DNA of 64,000 nucleotides from Chitinophagaceae bacterium (GTDB lineage Bacteria; Bacteroidota; Bacteroidia; Chitinophagales; UBA10324), in assembly GCA_947474435.1 (NCBI GenBank), contig CANJII010000004.1, forward strand, positions 62,001-126,000. Direction: 5' to 3'. This document shows, piece after piece, positions 45,080 through 55,250 of the stretch (positions are counted from its first letter, which is position 1; the number at the start of each line of letters is the position of its first letter). Under the pieces are notes generated by a model. The model was not told the origin of the DNA. It searched no databases and saw nothing but the letters and a program-made list of their open reading frames with translations. The translations under genes and the position numbers were made by a program.

Positions 45080-45180
45080 AGACTCTTAGTGCAAATTCAT
45101 GTAATTCGTGGCTCAATACTTTTTATTTTCTTAACCCGTATTTCTATTCATTTTTCAATTCGTTGATTTACTTTGCAGCA

Positions 45181-46668
45181 GTGAATAAAATTTTTCTTTC
45201 AGCGCTTATTATTTTTTCCATCATCATCATTTTCTTTTCGTGCAAAACCGGATTGAAAGGAAACCTGAAGGACAATCTTGCTCCCGACACGCACACCATT
45301 ATTGATACCATCATTCGCATTGGTGCTGATAGAATGAACGCACAAGTTGAATTAACATGGTGGGGCGACGATGCCGATGGATTTATTAAAGGATATGAAT
45401 TCACTTTTGATAGTGTGATTACTGCTTCAACAATCTGGAATTTTACCACCAAGCAAGACAGCACTTTTATTCTTTCAATTCCTCCCGGCAAAGACACAGT
45501 TGATTTTACTTATTATGTAAGAGCCATTGACAATTTAAATGTGCCTGACCCGACTCCTGCACGGTTAGGATTGCCGGTAAAAAATTCGGCTCCGTCCATT
45601 GCTTTTGTTTCGGGTACAAACAATCCGGTCATTTCATTTCCTGTAGTGAAATTTTATTGGAAAGGAACCGACCCTGATGGCGAAGAAAATTTACTGCGCT
45701 ATGAATTGTGCTGGAACGATACATTGCAATCACCTTATTCATTGGATGTTTCAGTTAGCAGCGGAACTTTTATGGCAACAACATTTTCAATTAACAATCC
45801 AACATCTTCAGTTTTTGCAAACAACGATTTGATTGCACAAGCAACCTTGATGAATGGAATGTTATTGAATGATACCAACAGATTATTCATTCGTGCAATA
45901 GATAAATCAGAGGCGAAATCGGCTTACATTTCTTCATATAAAATATTTATTAAGAAACCATCATCAACCACTTTGTTAGTTGAAGGTTATACATCACCTG
46001 CGCAAAGCGCAACAGCACTTGCTTTCTATTCGCAGAACATGAGTGCCGCCGGGGTTACTGCTTTTGATACGCTGAATATTTTTCAGCAGCAGGCAGGAGT
46101 TTACACCCAACTTGCTCCGGATAATTTAACACAGGCGAGAATTTTTTCATTGTTCGATGCTATTATCTGGTTCAGTAATGATGCATCAAAATCACTATCG
46201 ATCGGACAACGGACACTGGATAATTTTTTTAATGCCGATGGAAAACTTTTTATGGCGCTCTATGTACCATCTGCATTCGACGATCAATCTACTTTTTTAG
46301 ATTTTACTCCTGTTCAATCGCTCATTACTTTTCAGGATACATCATTTATTCTGTATGATACCACAAGTATTTTCCCTCAGCAAAGTGGATATCCGGTTTT
46401 AGAAAATACAGTGCTTACTTCGAATGCAAAACCATTTAATTTATATCCCGGTGCTACTGCAATTTATAATGCGAACATTACCGCTCGGAATGATATTTCT
46501 TTGGTTACTTTCCCATGGACCGGCACTTCAACTGTGATGGCTTCAAAAACAAATCAAAGCGGACAAGTGAATTTTATTTTCTCATCCATTGAATTGCAAA
46601 AGCTAAATGGGTTGAGTAACGCCACTCAATTGTTTCAACGATTATTTGTTCAGGAATTCGGGTTGTAA
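45181..46668 (+). CDS. Hypothetical lipoprotein with fibronectin-like repeats
   Basis: GTG start gives MNKIFLSALIIFSIIIIFFSCKTG (lipobox FFSC); 'WWGDDADGFIKGYEFTFD', 'FYWKGTDPDGEENLLRYELCWND'. ORF track start is TTG 45163. Confidence 0.65.
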   Translation: MNKIFLSALIIFSIIIIFFSCKTGLKGNLKDNLAPDTHTIIDTIIRIGADRMNAQVELTWWGDDADGFIKGYEFTFDSVITASTIWNFTTKQDSTFILSIPPGKDTVDFTYYVRAIDNLNVPDPTPARLGLPVKNSAPSIAFVSGTNNPVISFPVVKFYWKGTDPDGEENLLRYELCWNDTLQSPYSLDVSVSSGTFMATTFSINNPTSSVFANNDLIAQATLMNGMLLNDTNRLFIRAIDKSEAKSAYISSYKIFIKKPSSTTLLVEGYTSPAQSATALAFYSQNMSAAGVTAFDTLNIFQQQAGVYTQLAPDNLTQARIFSLFDAIIWFSNDASKSLSIGQRTLDNFFNADGKLFMALYVPSAFDDQSTFLDFTPVQSLITFQDTSFILYDTTSIFPQQSGYPVLENTVLTSNAKPFNLYPGATAIYNANITARNDISLVTFPWTGTSTVMASKTNQSGQVNFIFSSIELQKLNGLSNATQLFQRLFVQEFGL

Positions 46669-46670
46669 CA

Positions 46671-47237
46671 ATGAAACACATCTCCATTTTCGCTTCGGGC
46701 AAAGGAAGCAATGCACAAAAAATTAAACAACATTTCAGCAATCACCCTGAAATAAAAGTGGAGTTGATTGTTTGTAATAATCCGAAAGCCGGAATAATTG
46801 AATTGGCTGCCGAATGGAAAATTCCATTGTTGATGATTACAAAAGAGGACCAGAAAAATCCGCAACATTTATTAAATGAATTACTAAAATATAAAATTGA
46901 CTGGATTGTCCTCGCCGGGTATTTATGGCTGATACCTGAATTACTGATAAAAAAATTTCCTAATCAAATTATAAATATTCATCCTGCCCTGCTTCCGAAA
47001 TATGGAGGCAAAGGAATGTATGGAATGAAAGTGCACGAAGCAGTAAAGAGTGCAAACGAAAAGCAAACCGGAATCACGATTCATTTAATAGATGAAGAGT
47101 TCGACAAAGGGGAAATAATTTTTCAGGCAAGTGTGTTGCTCAATGAAAACGATACTCCTGATTCCATTGCTGAAAAAGTTCATCAACTTGAGCACAAACA
47201 TTTTGCTCAGGAAATTGAAAAAATAATTTCGAAATAG
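46671..47237 (+). CDS. purN: Phosphoribosylglycinamide formyltransferase
   Basis: 'ISIFASGKGSNAQKI', 'DWIVLAGYLWLIPELLIKKFPNQIINIHPALLPKYGGKGMYGMKVHEAV', 'ETGITIHLIDEEFDKG'-like. Confidence 0.95.
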   Translation: MKHISIFASGKGSNAQKIKQHFSNHPEIKVELIVCNNPKAGIIELAAEWKIPLLMITKEDQKNPQHLLNELLKYKIDWIVLAGYLWLIPELLIKKFPNQIINIHPALLPKYGGKGMYGMKVHEAVKSANEKQTGITIHLIDEEFDKGEIIFQASVLLNENDTPDSIAEKVHQLEHKHFAQEIEKIISK

Positions 47238-47317
47238 TAGTTATGCAAACTGTAATAACAAATAACCTTTCTCGAATAACGAATAACTAACTAACCCAAT
47301 TATCTTCGCCGCCACTT

Positions 47318-48403
47318 ATGATTAAAGATACACCGTTCACACATTTTCATCTGGCACTCGGAGCCAAGATGGCTGCATTTGCAGGATACAACATGCCCAT
47401 TTCATACACCGGCATTAACGATGAGCACTTGGCTGTTCGCACCCGCACCGGAGTTTTTGATGTATCGCACATGGGAGAATTTATTTTAAAAGGAGAAAAG
47501 GCGCTCGATTTAATTCAGCGTGTTACATCAAATGATGCAGCAAAATTGACTCCCGAAAAAATTCAGTACTCGTGTTTGCCAAATGATAAAGGTGGAATTG
47601 TTGATGACCTGTTGGTATATCGCCTCGGCGAAAAGGAATGGATGCTGGTGGTGAACGCAAGCAACATTGAAAAAGACTGGAACTGGATTTCGAAATTCAA
47701 TACTGATAATGTGGAGATGCACAACATCAGCGATAAAACTGCATTGCTCGCAGTTCAAGGTCCTGATGCAATTAAGGCATTGCAAAAATTAACCAACATA
47801 AATCTGTCTGAAATTCCATACTACACTTTTAAGAAAGGAATTTTTGCAGGAATAGAAAATGTATTGATATCGAATACCGGATACACCGGTGCAGGTGGTT
47901 TCGAAATTTATTTTGAAGATTCAAATGCAGATTTAATCTGGAATAAAATTTTTGAAGCCGGAAAAGAATTTAACTTGCAGCCAATTGGTTTAGCTGCGCG
48001 AGATACACTGCGATTGGAAATGGGATTTTGTTTATATGGAAATGACATTGATGATTCTACTTCACCCATTGAAGCGGGACTTGGTTGGATAACTAAATTC
48101 ACAAAAGATTTTACGAACCGTTCACAAATTGAAGAGCAAAAGAAAAACGGTGTTACAAAAAAATTAGTCGGCTTTGAACTAATTGACCGTGGAATTCCGC
48201 GTCACGATTATTTAATTGTGAATGAAGCCGGTGAAACAATAGGCAAAGTAACCAGCGGAACACAATCACCTTCACTCAACAAAGCAATTGGAATGGGATA
48301 TGTGAAAACTGAATACGCAAAAGAAGGAAGCAAAATTTTTATTTCAATAAGAGATAATAAAATTGCTGCTCAGGTAGTGAAATTGCCTTTCTATAAAAAT
48401 TAA
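47318..48403 (+). CDS. gcvT: Glycine cleavage system aminomethyltransferase (T protein)
   Basis: '[39 protein letters not shown]', '[13 protein letters not shown]', '[22 protein letters not shown]'. Confidence 0.97.
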   Translation: MIKDTPFTHFHLALGAKMAAFAGYNMPISYTGINDEHLAVRTRTGVFDVSHMGEFILKGEKALDLIQRVTSNDAAKLTPEKIQYSCLPNDKGGIVDDLLVYRLGEKEWMLVVNASNIEKDWNWISKFNTDNVEMHNISDKTALLAVQGPDAIKALQKLTNINLSEIPYYTFKKGIFAGIENVLISNTGYTGAGGFEIYFEDSNADLIWNKIFEAGKEFNLQPIGLAARDTLRLEMGFCLYGNDIDDSTSPIEAGLGWITKFTKDFTNRSQIEEQKKNGVTKKLVGFELIDRGIPRHDYLIVNEAGETIGKVTSGTQSPSLNKAIGMGYVKTEYAKEGSKIFISIRDNKIAAQVVKLPFYKN

Positions 48404-48420
48404 TTTCAGCCGGAAATAAA

Positions 48421-48448
48421 TTTCACCATTCACATTTCACCATTCACA
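48421..48448. repeat. 14-bp perfect tandem repeat, 2 copies
   Basis: TTTCACCATTCACA TTTCACCATTCACA between gcvT and comB. Confidence 0.85.
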
Positions 48449-48460
48449 AATTAATTTTCT

Positions 48461-49198
48461 GTGCCCGATAAATCATCACTCGAAGTAATACTTACTCCCA
48501 ATCTTCTTCCGCTTTATCCATTACAGGGAAAGGTTGTGGTGGTGATTGATGTGTTGCGTGCAACTACTACAATGACTGTTGCATTGGATCAAGGTGCAAC
48601 GAAAGTTATTCCGGTTGAGAGTATTGAAGAATGTCTTTCATACAAAGACAAACCCGATCACATACTTGCGGGCGAGCGTGGCGGACAAAAAGTGGAAGGT
48701 TTCTCCTATGGAAATTCTCCGTTTGAATACATGGATGGTGTGGTGAAAGGAAAAACATTAGTGCTCACAACCACCAACGGAACACGCGCAATAAAAATGT
48801 CGAGTGATGCAAAAGAAATTTTAATCGGAGGCTTTTTAAATTTTTCGGCATTGACGCGATGGTTGTTAAATGAAAGCACCGATACTGTATTATTGTGTAG
48901 TGGCTGGCGCGATAAGTTCAATTTGGAAGACACCATTTTTGCCGGAGCAATAATCAATCACCTGAAAGAATATTTTTTGGTGGATAGTGATTCAGCATTT
49001 GCTGCCGAAAAATTGTATCTCAATTCGCGTCGAAATATGTTGCATTACATGAAACAATCTTCTCACTACAAACGATTGGCAAAATTTGGTGTGGTGAATG
49101 ATATTAAATATTGTTTGCGTCCCGACTTAACCAATGTGGTTCCGATTTTAAAAGATGGCGCGCTCGTGCGAGCCGATATTTCTAAGGATATGATTTAA
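48461..49198 (+). CDS. comB: 2-phosphosulfolactate phosphatase family protein
   Basis: 'VVVIDVLRATTTMTVALDQGATKVIPV', 'LAGERGGQKVEGFSYGNSPFEY', 'LVLTTTNGTRAI', 'LLCSGWRDKFNLEDTIFAG'. GTG start. Confidence 0.9.
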   Translation: MPDKSSLEVILTPNLLPLYPLQGKVVVVIDVLRATTTMTVALDQGATKVIPVESIEECLSYKDKPDHILAGERGGQKVEGFSYGNSPFEYMDGVVKGKTLVLTTTNGTRAIKMSSDAKEILIGGFLNFSALTRWLLNESTDTVLLCSGWRDKFNLEDTIFAGAIINHLKEYFLVDSDSAFAAEKLYLNSRRNMLHYMKQSSHYKRLAKFGVVNDIKYCLRPDLTNVVPILKDGALVRADISKDMI

Positions 49199-49256
49199 TT
49201 GAAAGATTAAAAATTGAAAGATTGAAAAAATTTATTCGACCAAATAATATTTCTGG

Positions 49257-50540
49257 ATGAACATTTTATTACTTGGCAGCGGTGGTCGTGAACATGCTTT
49301 TGCGAGAAGTATTGTTCAAAGTAAATTGTGTTCACAATTGTTTATTGTTCCCGGAAATCCGGGTACAGCCGAATGCGGAAAAAATATTTCGATAAGTTCA
49401 ACTGATTTTGAAGCAATAAAAAAATGTTGTCTCGAAAATAAAATTGAATTAGTGGTTGTTGGGCCAGAAGATCCGCTGGTAAATGGTATTTATGATTTTT
49501 TTATTGTTGATACTGAACTGAAAAACATTCCGGTCATAGGCCCATCAAAAGATGCAGCACAGTTAGAAGGAAGCAAAGCATTTGCAAAAGAATTTATGCT
49601 GAAACATAAAATTCCCACAGCGGCCTATCAGTCATTCGATATAAATAGTTTGGAGCAAGGTGTTGATTTTATAAGAACACTGCTGACTCCTGTGGTTTTA
49701 AAAGCCGATGGGTTGGCTGCCGGAAAAGGAGTGTTGATTTGTCAAACACTTGAAGAGGCAGAAGAAGAATTTCAAAATATGCTTCATGGAAAATTCGGAA
49801 CCGCAAGTGAGAGAGTGGTAGTTGAAGAGTTTTTACATGGAATTGAAATGAGTGTTTTCATTCTTACAGATGGAATTAATTATTTATTACTTCCAACTGC
49901 AAAAGATTATAAAAAAGTTGGCGAAGGTGACACTGGATTAAATACCGGAGGCATGGGGGCGATTTCTCCTGTTCCGTTTGCAGATTATGTGTTGATGAAA
50001 AAAATTGTAGAACGAATGATTCAGCCAACCATTGATGGATTGCAGCAAGACAAGCTTGTGTATAAAGGGTTTATTTATTTCGGGTTAATGATTGTGAACA
50101 GCGAACCATTTATGATTGAATACAATTGCCGCATGGGCGATCCTGAAACAGAGGCAGTATTTCCAAGAATTGAAAGTGATCTGGTGGAATTATTTATTGC
50201 TGTAGCCAGTGAAAAACTGAATGAGAAAAAAATTGTCATCTCCTCAAAACATTGCGCAACCATTGTGCTTACATCCGGTGGGTATCCAGAGCTTTATGAA
50301 AAAGGAAAAAACATTTCCGGAATTGATTCAATAAAAAATTCAATTGTTTTTCATGCAGGAACTGCAATGAAGAATGGCGCTTTGCAAACTTCAGGCGGTA
50401 GAGTACTGGCAATAACATCACTTGGAAATACTTTGGAAGAAGCATTGAAAATTTCCAGATACAATGCTGAAAAAATTCAGTTCGAAGAAAAATATTTCCG
50501 TCACGACATCGGATTCGATGTACTAAATCTTAAAAACTAA
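49257..50540 (+). CDS. purD: Phosphoribosylamine-glycine ligase
   Basis: 'MNILLLGSGGREHAFA', 'VVGPEDPLVNGI', 'PVVLKADGLAAGKGVLIC', 'YNCRMGDPETEAVFPRI'. Confidence 0.97.
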   Translation: MNILLLGSGGREHAFARSIVQSKLCSQLFIVPGNPGTAECGKNISISSTDFEAIKKCCLENKIELVVVGPEDPLVNGIYDFFIVDTELKNIPVIGPSKDAAQLEGSKAFAKEFMLKHKIPTAAYQSFDINSLEQGVDFIRTLLTPVVLKADGLAAGKGVLICQTLEEAEEEFQNMLHGKFGTASERVVVEEFLHGIEMSVFILTDGINYLLLPTAKDYKKVGEGDTGLNTGGMGAISPVPFADYVLMKKIVERMIQPTIDGLQQDKLVYKGFIYFGLMIVNSEPFMIEYNCRMGDPETEAVFPRIESDLVELFIAVASEKLNEKKIVISSKHCATIVLTSGGYPELYEKGKNISGIDSIKNSIVFHAGTAMKNGALQTSGGRVLAITSLGNTLEEALKISRYNAEKIQFEEKYFRHDIGFDVLNLKN

Positions 50541-50542
50541 AA

Positions 50543-51187
50543 ATGGAACTCATACATTTTCTCATTGATTTTGTTTTGCATATTGATAAGCACCTTGCAG
50601 AAATTATTGCACAATACGGAGCACTCACTTATGTGATTCTATTTCTTATTATTTTTTGCGAAACAGGGTTTGTGGTTACTCCGTTTCTACCCGGCGATTC
50701 ATTGTTGTTTGCTGCCGGTGCTCTTGCGGCCAATGATGCAACCGGTTTAAATATTTTTTTGCTCGCTGCATTAATGATTGTTGCAGCCATTACCGGCAAT
50801 ATGACCAATTATCAAATCGGCCGGTGGATTGGGCCAAAAGCATTTGAAATGGACAAGTGGTTTCTGAAGAAAAAAAACCTGGAGCGCACTCAGGAGTTTT
50901 TTGATAAGCATGGCAATCTTGCAATTGTTCTCAGTCGCTTTATGCCCATCATCAGAACCTTCGCGCCGTTTGTGGCCGGTGTTGGAAAAATGAAGTACAA
51001 GCGATTCTCGTTTTACAATATTCTTGGCGGAGTTAGCTGGGTGATGTTATTCTTGTTAGTTGGATATTTATTCGGCAACATTCCGTTTGTGAAAGAACAT
51101 TTCAGTTACATTGTTATCTGCATCATCATCGTTTCATTTATACCGGTTGTAATTGCATTAATGAAAGGAAGAAGAGTCAGAGTTTGA
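50543..51187 (+). CDS. DedA family (VTT domain) membrane protein
   Basis: 'FCETGFVVTPFLPGDSLLFAAGALAA', 'NYQIGRWIGPKAF', 'FFDKHGNLAIVLSRFMPIIRTFAPFVAGVGKMKYKRF'. Confidence 0.95.
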   Translation: MELIHFLIDFVLHIDKHLAEIIAQYGALTYVILFLIIFCETGFVVTPFLPGDSLLFAAGALAANDATGLNIFLLAALMIVAAITGNMTNYQIGRWIGPKAFEMDKWFLKKKNLERTQEFFDKHGNLAIVLSRFMPIIRTFAPFVAGVGKMKYKRFSFYNILGGVSWVMLFLLVGYLFGNIPFVKEHFSYIVICIIIVSFIPVVIALMKGRRVRV

Positions 51188-51208
51188 CTTTAAAATAAAC
51201 ATCGAAAA

Positions 51209-51805
51209 ATGAAAAACTTAAAATTCAATTTTCTTTTTGTGGCCACTATGGTTTTTTCAGCTTTAAATTCTTCTTGTCAGAATGAAGCAAATAAAACAGC
51301 GGATAAAACAGCAACTGTTTCCGCGACAACCGGAATTCATGAAGATATTGATACAACAGTTCAAATGCCATCAAGCTTGGTAAATGACTTTGAACATCTT
51401 TTAGATAATCGTTCAATTGATACGCTCACAGCAATTGTAAATGACTTTCAGGATAAAACAGCTATACAAATTGCAGTAGTTACCACTTCATCCTTTTATC
51501 CAAAAACTACTATTGCTGAATATTCTGTATGGCTTGGAGACAAATGGGGAATCGGATTAAAAAAAATTAATAATGGAATAATGGTTGTTATTTCTGCAAC
51601 GCAACATCAATGCAGAATAAGTACAGGGCTTGGCATGGAACAGTTGCTATCAGATGAAGATTGTCAGAAAATTGTTACTGAAAAAATGCTGCCGTATTTT
51701 CAGCAAGAGAATTATCCTGAAGGAATTTCGCAAGGAGTAAAAGAAATTATGCGCGTTTTATTGTTGCAGGGAAGGCCAATGGAAATGGAAGATATTCAAA
51801 AATAG
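51209..51805 (+). CDS. TPM domain-containing lipoprotein
   Basis: 'FSALNSSCQN' lipobox-like; 'LVNDFEHLLDNRSIDTLTAIVNDFQDKTAIQIAVVTTSSFYPKTTIAEYSVWLGDKWGIG'. Confidence 0.88.
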   Translation: MKNLKFNFLFVATMVFSALNSSCQNEANKTADKTATVSATTGIHEDIDTTVQMPSSLVNDFEHLLDNRSIDTLTAIVNDFQDKTAIQIAVVTTSSFYPKTTIAEYSVWLGDKWGIGLKKINNGIMVVISATQHQCRISTGLGMEQLLSDEDCQKIVTEKMLPYFQQENYPEGISQGVKEIMRVLLLQGRPMEMEDIQK

Positions 51806-51858
51806 CCTGTGACAAAAGTCATTCATGCAAATGAAATTATTGCAGTGATTTGCCCTCT

Positions 51859-52302
51859 ATGTTTTCAAAAGCCTGTGAATATGCAATACGAGCAATAGTT
51901 TTTATTGCCACTCAAAGTAAGAATGGAAGAAAAGCGGGCATCAAAGAAATTTGTGATGAAATTGATGCACCAAAGCATTTCACCGCCAAAATTTTACAAT
52001 CACTTTCTCACAAAGGAATTATCAGTTCGCAAAAAGGACCATCAGGAGGATTTTATTTGAATGCCTCGCAGACAAACACAAAATTGATAGATTTGGTGCA
52101 TGCTGTTGATGGCGATAAAATTTTTACAGGGTGTGGGTTGGGTTTATTAAATTGTTCTGATAAAAAACCGTGTGCCATTCATTTTCAATTTAAAATTGTG
52201 AGAGACCAATTGCTGAATATGCTTTCGAATACTTATGTAACGATGTTGGCCGATGAGATAGAAAGCGGCTCCGCAGTTTTAGGGAATATAATTGGAAGAT
52301 AG
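51859..52302 (+). CDS. Rrf2 family transcriptional regulator
   Basis: 'MFSKACEYAIRAIVFIATQSKNGRKAGIKEICDEIDAPKHFTAKILQSLSHKGIISSQKGPSGGFYL'. Confidence 0.93.
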   Translation: MFSKACEYAIRAIVFIATQSKNGRKAGIKEICDEIDAPKHFTAKILQSLSHKGIISSQKGPSGGFYLNASQTNTKLIDLVHAVDGDKIFTGCGLGLLNCSDKKPCAIHFQFKIVRDQLLNMLSNTYVTMLADEIESGSAVLGNIIGR

Positions 52303-52340
52303 ATTTCTTTGCCGGTTGAAAAAATCAACTTATCTGATTT

Positions 52341-53042
52341 TTATTTTTTTGTTTCACCAAAATAAAATGGTTTGATGTAGTTGGGTTCGAAATAAGCCAC
52401 ATCAACAAAATTTTTTTCATTGAATTTTTTTATGGCAGTTGATTGTAAATATTTGGCTGATGATTTAAAGCCGGTATGATATTCATGTTTTATACTGAAT
52501 AAAAAATCTTTTATTTTCTCAGCACCGTTTCCAACAAAAACAATTGGTGAATCAATTGAATTGATGATGGAAAGAAATTCATCATTCAAAATTGCAGAAC
52601 GACTGCAGACTATTGTTTCAGATTTATCATTCCATATTCCAAAATAAATTTCATCCCGCCGTGCATCAAACGCAGCGCAAATTATTCCTGTGTATTTTTT
52701 TTCTTCTGCAAATCCTGTTGCCAATGCCTGCAATGAATCAATTGCTATTAATGGAAGTTGTGCGCCAAAACAAATTCCTTTTGCGGCGCTAACTCCAATT
52801 CGTAAACCAGTGTATGAACCAGGGCCCGCACTCACAACAACTGCATCAATAGTTTCATTGTCACTTTGAGCTTGTCGAAAAGTTAAATCTGATTCTTTCA
52901 TCACTTCATCAACAAACACTGTGATGAGCGTTGCGTGTTGCTGTCCCTCATCGTTTTCACGAATTGCAATAATGTTTTTTTCATTAGCTGTTGCAACCGA
53001 ACAAGCTGATGCTGCAGTTTCAATTAAAAGAAAATTCGGCAT
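52341..53042 (-). CDS. tsaB: tRNA threonylcarbamoyladenosine biosynthesis protein TsaB
   Basis: 'FLLIETAASACSVATANEKNIIAIRENDEGQQHATLITVFVDEVM', 'VVVSAGPGSYTGLRIGVSAAKGICFG', 'FDARRDEIYFG'. Confidence 0.95.
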   Translation of the reverse strand: MPNFLLIETAASACSVATANEKNIIAIRENDEGQQHATLITVFVDEVMKESDLTFRQAQSDNETIDAVVVSAGPGSYTGLRIGVSAAKGICFGAQLPLIAIDSLQALATGFAEEKKYTGIICAAFDARRDEIYFGIWNDKSETIVCSRSAILNDEFLSIINSIDSPIVFVGNGAEKIKDFLFSIKHEYHTGFKSSAKYLQSTAIKKFNEKNFVDVAYFEPNYIKPFYFGETKK

Positions 53043-54730
53043 CAGAAAGTTGCTGATATTTTTTTTTCTTCATCACCTCGCTTCACAATGATTATTACAG
53101 TGTCGCCCTTAGTTATTGAACCAAGTGCTTTCATATAAACATGAATATCAGAAATGGTAAAGTCGCCCATTTTAAGAATGATATCACCTTTTTGTATTCC
53201 GGCTTTTGCAGCAACCAATCCATCACTCACACCATCTACCCGCACACCAACACCTTCATACATGTAGTCGGGAATAATTCCAAGTTTCACCTTATAAGTT
53301 GGCGCGCCGGTGCTTTCTGATTCCTTGGTTCTTGCAAATGTGAGTGTGCCTTTATAGTTGAGTGAATCAATAATTCGTAATTCGAGTTCAAGAATTTCTG
53401 CTTCTTTTTTATAATTCAATTTGTCAGCATCGTCGGTTGGTTTGTGATAATCTTCATGCACGCCTGTGAAAAAATTCAACACCGGAACATTAATGTGGTA
53501 GAACGAAGTAAAGTCTGTTGGGCCTGTTCCGCTTTCACCCAATTTCCATTTCAAACTATCATCAGCCATTGTGCGGATGAAATCAAATTGCGGCGAGGTT
53601 CCCATGCCACCAATCTCCATTCCTTTCTCCGGATTGTATCTGCCAATCATGTCCATGTTAATCATGTAATTCAAAGTGCTGGTGTCAATTGTTGAATGTT
53701 CAGCAAAATATTTTGAACCAATTAAACCTAATTCCTCCCCTGAAAAATTAATGAAGAGGTAATTGTTGTTTGCATTTTTCTGAGTTGAAAGCACAGTTGC
53801 TAAAGCCATTACTCCGGCAGTTCCGCTTGCATTATCATCGGCACCATTGTGAACTCCCGTTCCTTCACCTTTATGCAGTGAGCCTCCGAATTCATTGTGT
53901 CCGAGGTGATCGTAATGCGCGCCAATCACCACAGTGGTTTTTGCTCCGTTGTCTTTGTAAGCAATTACATTGTGTCCGGTTATCGAAATTTTTTCAAGAC
54001 CCACACTTAACTGTATTCGTATTTTATTTCCTGTAAAATATTTTTCGTAAGCAGCTTTCTTCACAAATACCACAGGAATGGAAACAGCAGTTAAATATTT
54101 AGAAAAATTACCCGCAGGATCGTCAGCATCGGTATGCGTGTTAATAATAATCACCGCTGTAGCTCCGCTTTTTATTGCGCTCTGAATTTTTGATTGCATA
54201 TCCAGATAAGGATAATATTTTGAATGCGGACTTTCACCATCCAGTGATGATGATTCAATTAAAAAAACAGTACCTGATTCTTTATTTATTTTTTCATAAT
54301 CATTTACTTCAATCTGTGGGGCATTAATTCCGTAGCCGGCATTTTGTAAATACCCGGTCACTGTTCCGCTTGCCGAAAAATTCAGCGCATAATAATCTGA
54401 ATCAGCTTTGAGCATTGCACGATTCACACTCAAATAATTTTCGCCTGAATATTTTATTCCAACATTGGTTTCAAATGCCTGAAGGAAAGTTCCGTTATCG
54501 CCCATTGGTTTTAAGCCGAGCAATTTGTATTGCGTAATGATATAATCAGAAGCCAGTTGCTCGCCCTTGCTTCCGGTTTGTCTTCCGTTCAAACTATCGG
54601 ATGCGAGGTAGTACACATCTTTTTTCAATGCATCTGCCGAAATAATTTGCGCAGAAACTAAATTGGTTGAAATAATAATTACACCTGCAATGCTGCTGAG
54701 CAAATGGAATAAATTGATTTTGATTTTCAT
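53042..54730 (-). CDS. M28 family peptidase with PA-like and PDZ domains
   Basis: 'VVIGAHYDHLG', 'GADDNASGTAGVMALATVL', 'NFSGEELGLIGSKYFAEH', 'NMDMIGRYN', PDZ 'GLVAAKAGIQKGDIILKMGDFTI'. Confidence 0.95.
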   Translation of the reverse strand: MKIKINLFHLLSSIAGVIIISTNLVSAQIISADALKKDVYYLASDSLNGRQTGSKGEQLASDYIITQYKLLGLKPMGDNGTFLQAFETNVGIKYSGENYLSVNRAMLKADSDYYALNFSASGTVTGYLQNAGYGINAPQIEVNDYEKINKESGTVFLIESSSLDGESPHSKYYPYLDMQSKIQSAIKSGATAVIIINTHTDADDPAGNFSKYLTAVSIPVVFVKKAAYEKYFTGNKIRIQLSVGLEKISITGHNVIAYKDNGAKTTVVIGAHYDHLGHNEFGGSLHKGEGTGVHNGADDNASGTAGVMALATVLSTQKNANNNYLFINFSGEELGLIGSKYFAEHSTIDTSTLNYMINMDMIGRYNPEKGMEIGGMGTSPQFDFIRTMADDSLKWKLGESGTGPTDFTSFYHINVPVLNFFTGVHEDYHKPTDDADKLNYKKEAEILELELRIIDSLNYKGTLTFARTKESESTGAPTYKVKLGIIPDYMYEGVGVRVDGVSDGLVAAKAGIQKGDIILKMGDFTISDIHVYMKALGSITKGDTVIIIVKRGDEEKKISATF

Positions 54731-54867
54731 GAAATGAAATTGAGTGTGCGAATTTAATGGAACATGATGAAGTATAACTTAAACTATACCAAAGGATTTT
54801 TTTTGTTGAAAATTTTTAGAATCCAAAAAATAGTAATTGTATTTTTCAGAATAGAAAATATAAGGAA

Positions 54868-55179
54868 ATGAAGGAAGAAAAACTTTTTACTGAAATCGGA
54901 ACTTCGATAATGGGAACAGAAGTGAGTCAGCTATTTGGTAAGCCTGCCTTGAAACTGAAAGGAAAAGCAGTCGCATGTTTCTTCGAAAATGAAATGGCAT
55001 TTAAAATTTCAGGTGATGAACATGCACACGCAATTTCGTTAAGCGACGCAAAATTATTTGATCCATCAGGAAAAGGGCGCGCCATGAAGGAGTGAGTGCA
55101 GGTTCCATACAAGCAAAATAAAGAATGGAAAAATTTAGTACAGGCAGCTTTTGAGTATGTAAAGAAAAACGCCAAATAA
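54868..55179 (+). pseudogene. TfoX N-terminal domain-like small protein interrupted by in-frame TGA (55093-55095)
   Basis: ORF 54868-55095 ends ...GKGRAMKE*; the same frame continues VQVPYKQNKEWKNLVQAAFEYVKKNAK* to 55179. Confidence 0.65.
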
Positions 55180-55250
55180 TTTTTGGGAGGTGTGAATGAT
55201 TAATTGTGAACTTTCTTAACTCAAATAAGTAATTGAAAAAAAAATTCAAA

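Noticed and set aside
45168-45497. 109-aa antisense ORF at the start of the lipoprotein gene
   Set aside because: Shadow ORF; the plus-strand frame has a signal peptide, lipobox and repeat structure, and the minus-strand product has none.
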